IMG/VR virus record: IMGVR_UViG_3300012936_000169
Location: 1 to 23,684 of that record
Source of the DNA: a virus
DNA length: 23,684 nt
Strand: one strand, 5' to 3'
Part shown: one piece after another, positions 14,043 to 22,278 of the stretch
How positions within the stretch are numbered: the stretch's first letter is position 1
Layout of the letters: every line of letters starts with the position of its first letter
The notes under the pieces: generated by a model
What the model saw: only the letters and a program-made list of their open reading frames with translations
What the model was told of the DNA's origin: nothing
The model's database searches: none
Position numbers and translations under genes: made by a program

Positions 14043-14573
14043 ATGAAAAAGCACAACTATATCACTGTACTTGGTTCAAATGATGTTGAAATTAACCTGA
14101 AAGAATTAAGCAAATACGGCCCAATAATAAGCGTTTCACACCACATGCACAATGCAAAAAACATTGATTATGTGTGGACCAGAGACGAAAAGGACCTTCT
14201 ATGGTTCCTCCAGCAAAGACCCTCACCTGTTAATTGTGTCACAACACCTGAATTGTATAAAAAGTACGTGTTTTATGATCAGGTTCACAGTTTCCCACCT
14301 ATCTCGCCGCAGTTCAACCTAACGTTGGATGTCAACACGGACGACCAAACATTGGCCTTGCTGAGTGCATTAGGTCTAGCCGAGAAAAGGATTCTACTAG
14401 TGGGCTATGACATATCCAATCCCAAGGTTTTGAAAGACCTTAGATCGGTGATCATGTTGCACCCTGATATGAAGTTCTATTTCCTTTGCAATCCACCTAA
14501 AACAAAACAACTTGACTATTGCTCAAATGCTGAATGTCTGCTGTTCAAGGACATAGGAGAACTTAAAAAATGA
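14043..14573 (+). CDS. Uncharacterised protein, possibly Rossmann-like (176 residues)
   Basis: I do not recognise this protein with confidence. It starts with a beta-strand and a small loop (YITVLGSNDVEINLKEL), then IISVSHHMHNAKNIDYVWTR, and later LLSALGLAEKRILLVGYDIS. That alternation of strands and helices, with a GSND loop near the start and an ALGLAxxxIxLxGYD segment in the second half, is reminiscent of Rossmann-like folds, including DUF115 or sialyltransferase-type proteins, but the match is loose. It is soluble, with no signal peptide. Its 3' end overlaps the next gene (ATGA). The two genes form a plus-strand pair between minus-strand fibre genes, so they may be an accessory insertion linked to surface modification. 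That role is a guess. Confidence 0.7.
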   Translation: MKKHNYITVLGSNDVEINLKELSKYGPIISVSHHMHNAKNIDYVWTRDEKDLLWFLQQRPSPVNCVTTPELYKKYVFYDQVHSFPPISPQFNLTLDVNTDDQTLALLSALGLAEKRILLVGYDISNPKVLKDLRSVIMLHPDMKFYFLCNPPKTKQLDYCSNAECLLFKDIGELKK

Positions 14574-14929
14574 AGCAAGAAACAACCAATTACATAATAA
14601 AAGTATTGTGGCCACCACACTGCCAGAACAGGGGTCTAAAAGTCTTAGAAGAACGTGCAGACATAGTCAATGAGATGAACGGAATGAGGACCAAAATTGA
14701 AAATTTTTTGAAAGCATCATGCAGTGGGTATTTTAAAGTAAGTGATGAATACAACATGAAAGGTTTCAACGTTGGATTTGAACAAGGTCCGGACGTTTAT
14801 AACTTTATACTAGAGCAAGCCACTATAGGTTACGAGGTGGACAGAGAGATAGGCAGATATAACATCTTCTCAGGCAAGTACATCAAGCACAGATTATTGT
14901 ATACTGCAAAAGGTATTGTGATAGGTTAG
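14570..14929 (+). CDS. Uncharacterised protein (119 residues)
   Basis: I do not recognise it. It is soluble and mixed alpha/beta: TNYIIKVLWPPHCQNRGLKV near the start, a charged helix (LEERADIVNEMNGMRTKIEN), then NVGFEQGPDVYNFILEQATI and a basic C-terminal strand (KYIKHRLLYTAKGIVIG). The start overlaps the stop of the upstream gene (ATGA), so the two are translated as a pair. The stop overlaps by four bases the stop of the convergent 348-residue fibre gene, leaving no space for a terminator. The codon pattern and tight packing on both sides argue that it is a genuine gene. Confidence 0.7.
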   Translation: MKQETTNYIIKVLWPPHCQNRGLKVLEERADIVNEMNGMRTKIENFLKASCSGYFKVSDEYNMKGFNVGFEQGPDVYNFILEQATIGYEVDREIGRYNIFSGKYIKHRLLYTAKGIVIG

Positions 14930-15972
14930 TCAGCAAAACCATGCATGACTACCACTCGTGCACCTGCATGTGGAGCCTCGACACTGCTTCCGTCATCACC
15001 GCCTGTAAATGCCAACACATTTGAAGCAATAGTGTAGTTCTGGGTAGGCTCTTGCATCACACCATCAACATATACAATGATATTCCTTGCGTTGGTCGGC
15101 GTAGAAGTCATAGTGAATTGTGTTGATGACCCATCGCCAGTGAACACATCTTTGGTTATAGAGGATGCCGCGGCCTCTGTACGTAACGCGGTGTAGGTCG
15201 ATCCGTCAAGACAGACTTCATATTTGCTGGTTGTAGTATTAAAGCGTATGATACCTTCCTGTCCTGTTGGTCTTTCACCCGTAGTTCCTACCGGAACGAC
15301 CAAACCCGTCGTCGTGTTGAAATCGAACAGTCCCGTTCCCTGAGTGGTGAACGTCATGTCCGCATTGGTCACTATGTTGCCAATATTGTTTGCCGAGAAT
15401 TCAGTGTTTCCCGTTGATGTGCTTAAATTTTGTAATCCTTTTGTACCTGTGTATCTTCCCCCTGATATGTAAACGCTCTTGCCCGAGAATGATACACCAT
15501 TGGGTAAGTTCGTGCCAATAAAATGCAACACACCAGACTGATAGTCAAAGAACCATTCGTCATTGTTTGATGCACTTGAACCAACAGCAAAAACTTGTGA
15601 ACCACCTGAAGCGGCATTGCCGGCATCACTGGCAGTGTGTATGTAAACTTTTACCTGATATGTGGAACCAACTTCGGGCGGTATCCAGTCTGTTAGTCCT
15701 GTCTTCCATGTTCTGTTGGCCGCGGCTGTGTTATCGTTTGTGGTTTCCCTTGGTGCTGTTGTAGGGAACACTGCAACAACTCCAGCACTAGATGCCGGCA
15801 GTACCGCAGGAATGCTTGACGCTTGGTTCCATGTGTTATCTCCCCTTAGTAGTAAAGGTGATGCAATTTCTTCTTGTGGTGCTTTTTTGGCTGTGTTGGT
15901 ATCAGTCTTGGTGGCACCATAACCGAGTTTCTTCCAAAGATAGTCTACTTTTTTTGCGTCTGTAATTGCCAT
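14926..15972 (-). CDS. Fibre protein with KVDYLWKK start (348 residues)
   Basis: The opening KVDYLWKKLGYGATKTDTN with ASPLLLRGDNTWNQ at 37-50 is a pattern found at the start of several marine phage fibre or appendage proteins. A beta domain around residues 100-170 follows (YQVKVYIHTAS, FFDYQSGVLHFIG). Next comes the shared motif VPVGTTGERPTGQEGIIRFN at 226-245, then VYVDGVMQEPTQNYTIASN (300-318), the same block as in the 596- and 154-residue proteins. It lacks the MAIxRI anchor. The start codon overlaps the stop of the upstream PKD-containing gene (TAATG), so the two are translationally coupled and may form one fibre. No separate promoter is visible. Confidence 0.82.
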   Translation of the reverse strand: MAITDAKKVDYLWKKLGYGATKTDTNTAKKAPQEEIASPLLLRGDNTWNQASSIPAVLPASSAGVVAVFPTTAPRETTNDNTAAANRTWKTGLTDWIPPEVGSTYQVKVYIHTASDAGNAASGGSQVFAVGSSASNNDEWFFDYQSGVLHFIGTNLPNGVSFSGKSVYISGGRYTGTKGLQNLSTSTGNTEFSANNIGNIVTNADMTFTTQGTGLFDFNTTTGLVVPVGTTGERPTGQEGIIRFNTTTSKYEVCLDGSTYTALRTEAAASSITKDVFTGDGSSTQFTMTSTPTNARNIIVYVDGVMQEPTQNYTIASNVLAFTGGDDGSSVEAPHAGARVVVMHGFAD

Positions 15973-18900
15973 TATTCAATACTCAGTGCTGTAACACTAT
16001 CTCCTGATTCCAATTTTATTCTGATCAATACATTGTTACCTGTGGCATTTGAAGAGTTTTGTGTACCTAGGTTCATTGCGAAAGTTTGATTCGAATATGT
16101 TGTGTTATCAACAATCCTATCACCAGGCGTCGAAGCACAACCATCGGAGCCATTACCGCCGTTGCCTGTATCCGATCCCGGAACCCCAGAACCTGCATAA
16201 GTTTCACTTGCAGTCAGCCAACCATTCAATCCAGATGCAGAGTCTATAGCAGTGCCTGGTGCGGCGATAAACACGCCTGACACTTTTCCAGATAGTCTTA
16301 TTGTAAAGGTGTTCATTAGAGTTCTTCTGAAAGCAAAGTTGAAATACTGTGCACCTGATCTACCTGTGTTTAGGTCTGGTCCTGCAGGCAGATATCCTGA
16401 GCTCAAGTCTGTGGTGAAGTGTTTGATTGTTCCAAATCTTGATATTGCTTCGTTGGTCCCTGCCACGGTTTCTGCACCCGACCATGCTGAATCTGTGTAG
16501 TAGTTGGCATTTGAAGAGTCGAACAGTGCCGGTGTGTCACCGGACAGGGAACCAAACCCGCTTATCCTCACGGCGTCGTCATTAAAGCCATCGCCGAGTG
16601 AATCTGATACAGTGATACCACCATCTTCCTTATCTAGCAAAGAAGGTGTAGCGGTATACACTTGAATTTTAGTTGTGTCTTCATCGTAAGAACTTTCGTC
16701 TCCATTAGCGTTTCTACTTTTTGCACCAATGGTTTTGACTGTTTTTGTTGAACTTGGACCAATCGGAATTGTCAAAGTTCCTAATGTGTATGGTGATCCA
16801 ACACCGGTATTTTTTACAGGTATGCCACCTGACAGCATAGTGCTGGATCCATCTATTTGTGCATATGTAAATGTTGTCGGATCAGATGCTAAAACTTCTC
16901 CTGTTGTTGATTCTTGGTTTGTACCACCGCCGTATTCATGAGGTGAGGCAGTATCCTGGTATGCCTGTCCTGTGAAGTTCGCAACTGTCGTGCCCGTGAC
17001 TGTCAAAGTTGGAGAACCTGAATTGTAATACGGAATACCAGACACATACCTTAAACTTCCTTGGGTGCCTTGTGTTACTGTTCCTATAGTAGTGGTTGGT
17101 CTACCTGTCAATAAGTCTCTGACAACGTGTACATAGTTGGTGTTACCGCCCGCTGAACTCTCAATTCTTTGTGCATTCAATCCAGCGGTGTAATCTGTAA
17201 GTGCCTGTGCAATTTTTGCCGTTGCAACCAGGTATAATCGCTGTGGATAAGAGGCATCCACTTCGTCGTAGTCTCTATGATTTGTGATTACTAGATCTGT
17301 AAATGTGTTATTGTTGGCGCCACCCTCTGACGTTGTGAAGGTCCTAGCACCACTGGCACTGCCATTTATTGATGCTGTAACTGTTTGATTAACAGTTGAT
17401 CCTGTACCATTAGCATCGTTTACTAAAAAGTTTGTAACTGTGTTTGTGTCAATAGGTGTTGAACTTGTATACCTTCTTGCAGTTGTTGATTCAAGAGAAG
17501 TTCCAGCCGCAAGTGTGTCTGCAGAGCCAGTGGCATCATCAAAGTTTGCACACAGGTGTGGGTTGGTTCCTTGTGCTGAATCTGATAATGTCAAACTTTT
17601 AGAACTTAGACCTGCAGGCGCACTTGGTGTCGATTTCATCACAAAAGTGATGGTTTCTTCGTCATCTTGGAAGAATGTATCTGGTTGCCCACTTGCTCTA
17701 AATCTGAAATTTATGTTTCCTGCCGATGTGCCTGAGTAGTCTTTGTCCAGTGTTGCACCTATGCTTCCTGCGTCTGATCCATTTTCTACTACAGCCGTCA
17801 ATGAACTTGAGTCATCGAAGAAATCATACACATAATTGTCTGCATTTTGAGAAGTGTTAGTGAATCTTGCTATGGCTCTGTCTGTGCCATCTAGGTCAGT
17901 GACATCATACAAAGATAAACTGTTGTCACCCGATCCGGTGTTCACTGTCACTGCCGTACCGGCAATGTTTGCTCTCACGTCTGGTTCAACAATAATGTTA
18001 ACGTTGGAACTAAAAGGCGAACTACTATGACCATTTGATAAGTTTAGGCTTGTTGTAAATTTTGTTGTTACACCATTGTTCTGATCAGAAGTACTCAAAT
18101 TAAATGTGTTAGATATTGTGTTTCCTGTGTCACCTGTGCCACCACCACCTATGGGTGTAGTTACTGCTGAATCTCCTTCGCCGAAGTTGTAAGTGTACTG
18201 CTGTGTGGCAGAGAAGGCAGTATTTGCTCCAGGGTTTGTTGCTGTGTCGTTTGTGAATGTTACAGGGAAACCTGATGTTGCTTCCTCGTTGATTCCTCGT
18301 ATCGTTGAACCCGCTGTGGAGTACAACGGCGTGTGAGTTGAGTAAACTTCAAAATTGTTTGTTGCTGTCTTAGGTATCACAGATGGGTTAGCAGTTGAGT
18401 GAGTCAACAGTCTTAAACGTATTGCATACTTGGTATCACCTGTTCCTGTACCTGCAACAGTTGAACCATCATCACCAGCCGAGTTATTGTAAGTGTGTGC
18501 CAGTCGTGTACCTCCGTTGGCACTTGAACCTCCTGCTGTACCATCACCTGATATTGTTTGTTCAGTTCCATCACCCCAGTCAACGTCATAAGTGACAGTC
18601 GCACCTGACGTGTTTGTGCAATTATTTTGTAGATAAACTGTTGCTCCGTTGTCTGCTTTGGTGATCGGTGATCCTCCTGTCGGGTTAGCGTACATGGCAA
18701 AAGTTAGATTAGGTTCTGCTGTTGATGCCACAATGTAATTTGATCTAGTTGATGTCGCGAAACTTCCTGCAGAGTCAGTTGTGCCTGCATCATTCTCGAA
18801 TGCTTTCACTGTCACAGAGAAAGTTCCGCCTGATGAATATGTATGTGATGGAGTTGAATCAGCAGACGCCGTGTCTGTGTTTCCGTCTCCCCATGTGATA

Positions 18901-19676
18901 GTGTAACGTGTGTTTGCTCCTGCTGTCGGCACTGTGGTTACGGTCAAAGTTACTGTGTCACCAGCACTGATACTCGTTGAATCTGCCACAAAGGAAACTG
19001 ATTTTAGGTAGGTTCCTGCCTGTACGTTACCAAGCACTTCGTTTAGTTCATCAATTGCATTCGTAACTTTTGTAGAAGAATCAAATCCTAAGTATGCACC
19101 ATCACCAAATGTTGAATCTGTTGGCAGTCTAAGTTCAACGTTATCACCAGTAACACCACTGCTTGACACAGTTGTGATCTGATCATCCACATATTTCTTA
19201 GTTGATGCGTCAGAGTCCGCGGTAGGCTCTCCAACTTGGACCTTAGCAAGTGTCATGTTTGAAAAGTCTGTCACCGTTGAGCCGTCCTGTGTTGTCGTTC
19301 CAAATCTAAATTTATCTAGAGTTTCGTCCCAAATGAATAATGCGTTGTTTTCTGCTGTCCTGTTGATCATTATACCTGCATCTGTCTTACCTGATGCATT
19401 CTCATTGATCGTTATTATGTTGTCTTCTACAACTAAATTTTGTGAGTCTATGGTTGTGGTTGTACCTTGGACAGTAAGGTCACCTGTGATTATTTGGTTA
19501 CCTGATACTCTTGTATTTCCGTTTACATCTAAGGCAAAATTGCCCGGAGAGTCAGTTTTAACACCAATTCTTCCGTTTGTTACATCTACATATAGTAAAT
19601 TCGTTTGGAACGCTAGGTCACTCGACCTAAGCAGGTTCGCTTCTAATATATCACCACTTATTCTGTTAATTGCCAT
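15972..19676 (-). CDS. Long fibre protein with PKD-type domains (1234 residues)
   Basis: The anchor module (MAINRISGDILEANLLRSSD, TNLLYVDVTNGRIGV) starts at the ATG at 19676. An in-frame ATG at 19715 adds 13 residues and includes the promoter box, so it is rejected. Next come the shared block LTVQGTTTTIDSQNLVVEDN (67-86), NALFIWDETLDKFRFGT and KKYVDDQI. From about residue 226 there are PKD-type beta domains with the WGDG signature at 262-265 and 367-370 and HTY closers; a third, weaker one (YNFGEGD, about 496-502) follows. PKD folds usually mediate binding to polysaccharide or protein. The end (AAPGTAIDSASGLNGWLTAS, then YAGSGVPGS) resembles a receptor-tip domain. It shares the TAATG junction with the 348-residue gene. 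No Shine-Dalgarno site; the predicted leader is about 7 bases. Confidence 0.83.
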   Translation of the reverse strand: MAINRISGDILEANLLRSSDLAFQTNLLYVDVTNGRIGVKTDSPGNFALDVNGNTRVSGNQIITGDLTVQGTTTTIDSQNLVVEDNIITINENASGKTDAGIMINRTAENNALFIWDETLDKFRFGTTTQDGSTVTDFSNMTLAKVQVGEPTADSDASTKKYVDDQITTVSSSGVTGDNVELRLPTDSTFGDGAYLGFDSSTKVTNAIDELNEVLGNVQAGTYLKSVSFVADSTSISAGDTVTLTVTTVPTAGANTRYTITWGDGNTDTASADSTPSHTYSSGGTFSVTVKAFENDAGTTDSAGSFATSTRSNYIVASTAEPNLTFAMYANPTGGSPITKADNGATVYLQNNCTNTSGATVTYDVDWGDGTEQTISGDGTAGGSSANGGTRLAHTYNNSAGDDGSTVAGTGTGDTKYAIRLRLLTHSTANPSVIPKTATNNFEVYSTHTPLYSTAGSTIRGINEEATSGFPVTFTNDTATNPGANTAFSATQQYTYNFGEGDSAVTTPIGGGGTGDTGNTISNTFNLSTSDQNNGVTTKFTTSLNLSNGHSSSPFSSNVNIIVEPDVRANIAGTAVTVNTGSGDNSLSLYDVTDLDGTDRAIARFTNTSQNADNYVYDFFDDSSSLTAVVENGSDAGSIGATLDKDYSGTSAGNINFRFRASGQPDTFFQDDEETITFVMKSTPSAPAGLSSKSLTLSDSAQGTNPHLCANFDDATGSADTLAAGTSLESTTARRYTSSTPIDTNTVTNFLVNDANGTGSTVNQTVTASINGSASGARTFTTSEGGANNNTFTDLVITNHRDYDEVDASYPQRLYLVATAKIAQALTDYTAGLNAQRIESSAGGNTNYVHVVRDLLTGRPTTTIGTVTQGTQGSLRYVSGIPYYNSGSPTLTVTGTTVANFTGQAYQDTASPHEYGGGTNQESTTGEVLASDPTTFTYAQIDGSSTMLSGGIPVKNTGVGSPYTLGTLTIPIGPSSTKTVKTIGAKSRNANGDESSYDEDTTKIQVYTATPSLLDKEDGGITVSDSLGDGFNDDAVRISGFGSLSGDTPALFDSSNANYYTDSAWSGAETVAGTNEAISRFGTIKHFTTDLSSGYLPAGPDLNTGRSGAQYFNFAFRRTLMNTFTIRLSGKVSGVFIAAPGTAIDSASGLNGWLTASETYAGSGVPGSDTGNGGNGSDGCASTPGDRIVDNTTYSNQTFAMNLGTQNSSNATGNNVLIRIKLESGDSVTALSIE

Positions 19677-19688
19677 AATACTACTTTC

Positions 19689-19696
19689 GTATTTAC
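19689..19696 (-). promoter_or_regulatory. Late-type promoter of the PKD fibre gene
   Basis: GTAAATAC on the minus strand. The ATG at 19676 is 13 bases beyond TAAATA+C; the predicted start is a G at 19684. It is half of a divergent pair with 19725-19731. Confidence 0.5.
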
Positions 19697-19724
19697 CAAA
19701 TCCACACAACGACACAGATCAACC

Positions 19725-19731
19725 ATAAATA
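19725..19731 (+). promoter_or_regulatory. Late-type promoter of the 288-residue fibre gene
   Basis: ATAAATA with eight bases to the ATG at 19740, so the predicted leader is two or three bases. No Shine-Dalgarno site. It is divergent from the promoter at 19689-19696. Confidence 0.5.
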
Positions 19732-19739
19732 TTCATTAT

Positions 19740-20606
19740 ATGACACTATTACCTATCAATAAAATTGAAAGAGTTGCCGAAAAACGTGTTGACGTCAGAC
19801 AAGTTGATGTGTATGAGAACAGCATCAGTGGAGACGCTATCCATGGTGGCAGAATCACAAACTTCAACAGCACAGGTATTAAGGACGAAGCAGAATCATT
19901 ACAGATAACTGTTGCTGATGACAAGATTGAAGTACAAAATGATCTTGTTGTAAAGGGCACTGTCACTGTTGAGAATTTAAAATACGTTGAAGCACAGGTG
20001 CCAAAACTTAATGTCACAAATGCTGTGATGATAGATCACAATGAAGTGATCTGGAAAGACACATTAGGCAAAAGTGTTAAGACAAGTTCACTTACACAAC
20101 TTGGCGTGTTGAAAAATCTCCAAGTAGATAAAACACTTTTTGCATCACAGAATAGAGTTGGTATCAATACTGAAGCACCGTCGGCAGAGTTTTCAGTCAA
20201 CGTTGATGGGTATGAAGTCATTACTACCATGCACGAAAGAAATGCCTATGTTGGCACACATTCTCCCTCAGCATTTGGTATAGGAACCGACAACACAGCA
20301 AGAATTATCTGCAAGTCAAATGGCGATATTGTATTAGGCAATGAAAATGAAACTGCTACCAATGTCACTGTGGTAGGTAAGTTAGGGGTAGGAGCAAAAA
20401 ATCCTCAAGAAAGTTTGCATGTTGTTGGAAATTTAAGATTTGCTGAAAGAACTTTTTCATCAGGGTCGCATTCTCCAAAAGAAAAAAGATGGGAGACAGG
20501 ATCAATAGTATGGAATGATAAGCCAGAAATAAATCAACCAGTAGGATGGGTATGTGTTAAAAGTGGTACCCCAGGCAGTTGGAGACCGTTCGGTCAAATC
20601 AGTTAA
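19740..20606 (+). CDS. Fibre or appendage protein on the plus strand (288 residues)
   Basis: A beta-rich structural-type protein. The start (MTLLPINKIERVAEKRVDVR) differs from the anchor module of the other fibres. The middle holds NRVGINTEAPSAEFSVNVDG and KLGVGAKNPQESLHVVGN, the GVGT.NPxxxLxVxG pattern common in phage fibre repeats. The end (ETGSIVWNDKPEINQPVGWV, then CVKSGTPGSWRPFGQ) is a familiar closing motif of marine phage appendage proteins. It is the only fibre-type gene in the cluster on the plus strand. It converges on the 154-residue gene with a 10-base gap and no terminator, so the two transcripts would overlap at their ends. The exact place in the particle is unknown. Confidence 0.78.
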   Translation: MTLLPINKIERVAEKRVDVRQVDVYENSISGDAIHGGRITNFNSTGIKDEAESLQITVADDKIEVQNDLVVKGTVTVENLKYVEAQVPKLNVTNAVMIDHNEVIWKDTLGKSVKTSSLTQLGVLKNLQVDKTLFASQNRVGINTEAPSAEFSVNVDGYEVITTMHERNAYVGTHSPSAFGIGTDNTARIICKSNGDIVLGNENETATNVTVVGKLGVGAKNPQESLHVVGNLRFAERTFSSGSHSPKEKRWETGSIVWNDKPEINQPVGWVCVKSGTPGSWRPFGQIS

Positions 20607-20616
20607 GAAATAAAAA

Positions 20617-21081
20617 TTAAGAACCTAATTTATGTAGATTGTGTATCACAGCAATAATGTGTCCGCTGTCTACACCGTTGTTGGCTGGTGGCGCTGATCC
20701 AAATGTTATTGCTCCGCCTGAATATGTGTAGTGTGTTCCTGGCACTTGGTAAACACCACCAATGAATATCTGTAAATCAGTGGCATCTGTTGGTTCCACG
20801 GTCAAGTTTGCCGCAGTTGATCCGTCAAGTGTGTTACCTGATCCATTTCCAAAAACAGTTGTTGAACCATCACCTTGGAATGTATCCACTGTCAAAGTTT
20901 TTTCTCTTGATGCTTCTGAAACATTGTACCATTGTGCACCATTGTACACTTGATAAGTTGATGTTGTTGTGTTAAAAATTATCTGTCCGTTCTTACCACT
21001 TGGTCTGTTTGCAGTGGTAACTTGAGGGATTTCTAAAGTTTGCCCTTGTGTAGCCTCTGGGTTTTTTACATATCTACCCAT
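20617..21081 (-). CDS. Small fibre-type protein (154 residues)
   Basis: After GQTLEIPQVTTANRPSGKNG comes IIFNTTTSTYQVYNGAQWYN, the RP...FNTTT motif shared with four other proteins here. A GDGSTTVFG segment follows, and then LQIFIGGVYQVPGTHYTYSG with ITFGSAPP, the VYQxPxxxY block also present in the 596- and 348-residue fibres. It is essentially the C-terminal half of those fibres as a free-standing protein, so it may be an accessory adhesin or a tip module. It is third in a minus-strand series of three genes (22257 to 20617) with gaps of 1 and 5 bases, so it is probably transcribed with them. No convincing Shine-Dalgarno site is seen. Confidence 0.78.
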   Translation of the reverse strand: MGRYVKNPEATQGQTLEIPQVTTANRPSGKNGQIIFNTTTSTYQVYNGAQWYNVSEASREKTLTVDTFQGDGSTTVFGNGSGNTLDGSTAANLTVEPTDATDLQIFIGGVYQVPGTHYTYSGGAITFGSAPPANNGVDSGHIIAVIHNLHKLGS

Positions 21082-21086
21082 GACTA

Positions 21087-21422
21087 TTATAATCCTATCG
21101 TTGATATCGTGGCTATGATCTGACCAGAAGAGTCTGGAAGTTCTATGAAAATCTTATCACCATTTGCCAATATTAATTTTTCAGTGTCTATGATATAAGT
21201 GTCTGTTGCTTGGATTGTCAACTGGTTGTAAAGTTTGTTGTTCACAGTTGGTGCAGTTGTTGAACCATCGCTTGGAAGCAAGTACACGTTCACTACTGCA
21301 TCTGCCGCCGACGATATGTTACAAAGGTGTATCGTAGTAACAGCCGTGTCTGCCGTTGCCGTGAACACCGCCGTGCCCAATTGTTCTGCTGATCCGTCAA
21401 TTCTTGTCTGTGTTATCGCCAT
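21087..21422 (-). CDS. Small beta-rich structural-type protein (111 residues)
   Basis: A protein with no recognised name. It starts MAITQTRIDGSAEQLGTAVF, then TTIHLCNISSAADAVVNVYL, and ends LILANGDKIFIELPDSSGQI. The pattern (a threonine-rich strand, HLCN, V-V-VYLLPSDG, then ANGDKI) resembles small beta-sandwich virion proteins often found next to tail fibres in marine phages. No membrane segment and a single cysteine. The ATG is one base after the stop of the 277-residue gene, with AGGA just upstream inside that gene's last codons, so it is likely translated by coupling. It may decorate or cap the neighbouring fibre, but that is inference from context. Confidence 0.72.
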   Translation of the reverse strand: MAITQTRIDGSAEQLGTAVFTATADTAVTTIHLCNISSAADAVVNVYLLPSDGSTTAPTVNNKLYNQLTIQATDTYIIDTEKLILANGDKIFIELPDSSGQIIATISTIGL

Positions 21423-21423
21423 A

Positions 21424-22257
21424 TTATCCTAACGCAATAGCCAAAGCCGTTGCTTTCTTTTTACTTATCAGTTCTCCTTCTGCTCCTGAACTGATGTTTG
21501 AGTTGATGAAATACAATCCTGTACCGCCACCTGCCGCTGTTTTGTTGTATAATTTTGTTACTGTTGTTGCAGTTGGTGTACTTGCCGCCGCTGAAAACGT
21601 TAAAATATCGTTGATCACTATGTGACCTGTACCGTTCGCTTTCAATTCTAAATTTCCATTTGATGCGTCACTTGTTACTGATGTGATCCCTGTTAAGTCA
21701 TTGTCAAGGCTTATAGTAATTGTATCTGGTTCTGAGCCTTTTGTGTTGATATTTGAGCCACCAACGTATTGTAAAATTTGGTTTGAACCAACTGTAATTG
21801 CAGTTGAATCGTCACCTGCAATCTTAAGTGTAAATGCACCTGAGGATGCATCAACATAACTTTTTGTAGCCGCATCTGATCCAGATGTAGGTTCACCAAC
21901 TTGTATTTTGGCTAAAGCCGTGTCGGCAATTGAAGTTCCTGTTCCGTCTGAAGTTGTTGTGACTGCTTTGAAAACGTCATCGCCTTCGTTCCAATAAAGT
22001 GCCGCGTTGTTTGCCGCTCCTCTGTTTACTAAAATACCTGCGTCAACATCACTTGGAGTTGAATTGTTTCTGCTTAAAATTATGATTGGATCTTCGATAG
22101 TTAAATTTGCAGTATCTACTGTGGTGCTTGTACCTTCGATGTCCATGTCACCTAAAACTTTAAGCGTTTTAGCGTCTATTATGACAGAGTTTGATCCACC
22201 CGCGCCAGCACCTGCTTTAATTGTATAATCTGTTGATGTTCGTAAATGCTTTGCCAT
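21424..22257 (-). CDS. Fibre-type protein (277 residues)
   Basis: A short N-terminal segment (MAKHLRTSTDYTIKAGAGAG) leads into MDIEGTSTTVDTANLTIEDP, then ILSRNN...GILVNRGAANNAALYWNEGD, the shared TVNGTTTT...WDES block of the 596-, 385- and 1234-residue fibres. AKIQVGEPTSGSDAATKSYV follows, which closely matches AKVQVGEPTADSDASTKKYV of the 1234-residue fibre. The C-terminal half is beta-rich and ends in GELISKKKATALAIALG. It is first in a three-gene series. The late box ATAAATA is seven bases from the ATG, without a Shine-Dalgarno site. The absence of the MAIxRI anchor suggests that it attaches differently from the three long fibres. Confidence 0.8.
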   Translation of the reverse strand: MAKHLRTSTDYTIKAGAGAGGSNSVIIDAKTLKVLGDMDIEGTSTTVDTANLTIEDPIIILSRNNSTPSDVDAGILVNRGAANNAALYWNEGDDVFKAVTTTSDGTGTSIADTALAKIQVGEPTSGSDAATKSYVDASSGAFTLKIAGDDSTAITVGSNQILQYVGGSNINTKGSEPDTITISLDNDLTGITSVTSDASNGNLELKANGTGHIVINDILTFSAAASTPTATTVTKLYNKTAAGGGTGLYFINSNISSGAEGELISKKKATALAIALG

Positions 22258-22264
22258 TTGCTAT

Positions 22265-22271
22265 TATTTAT
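22265..22271 (-). promoter_or_regulatory. Late-type promoter of the 277-residue gene and its series
   Basis: ATAAATA on the minus strand, seven bases from the ATG at 22257. The predicted start is an A at 22259, two bases before the start codon. No Shine-Dalgarno site. Confidence 0.5.
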
Positions 22272-22278
22272 GTTGTGA

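Noticed and set aside
18413-18700. A 95-codon minus-strand frame inside the PKD fibre gene
   Set aside because: It is an out-of-frame shadow of the long fibre reading frame, glutamine-rich and without a ribosome site.
21088-21095. TATAAT next to the ATG of the 154-residue gene as a promoter
   Set aside because: It coincides with the last codons and stop of the upstream gene, has no -35 match, and leaves only four bases to the ATG.
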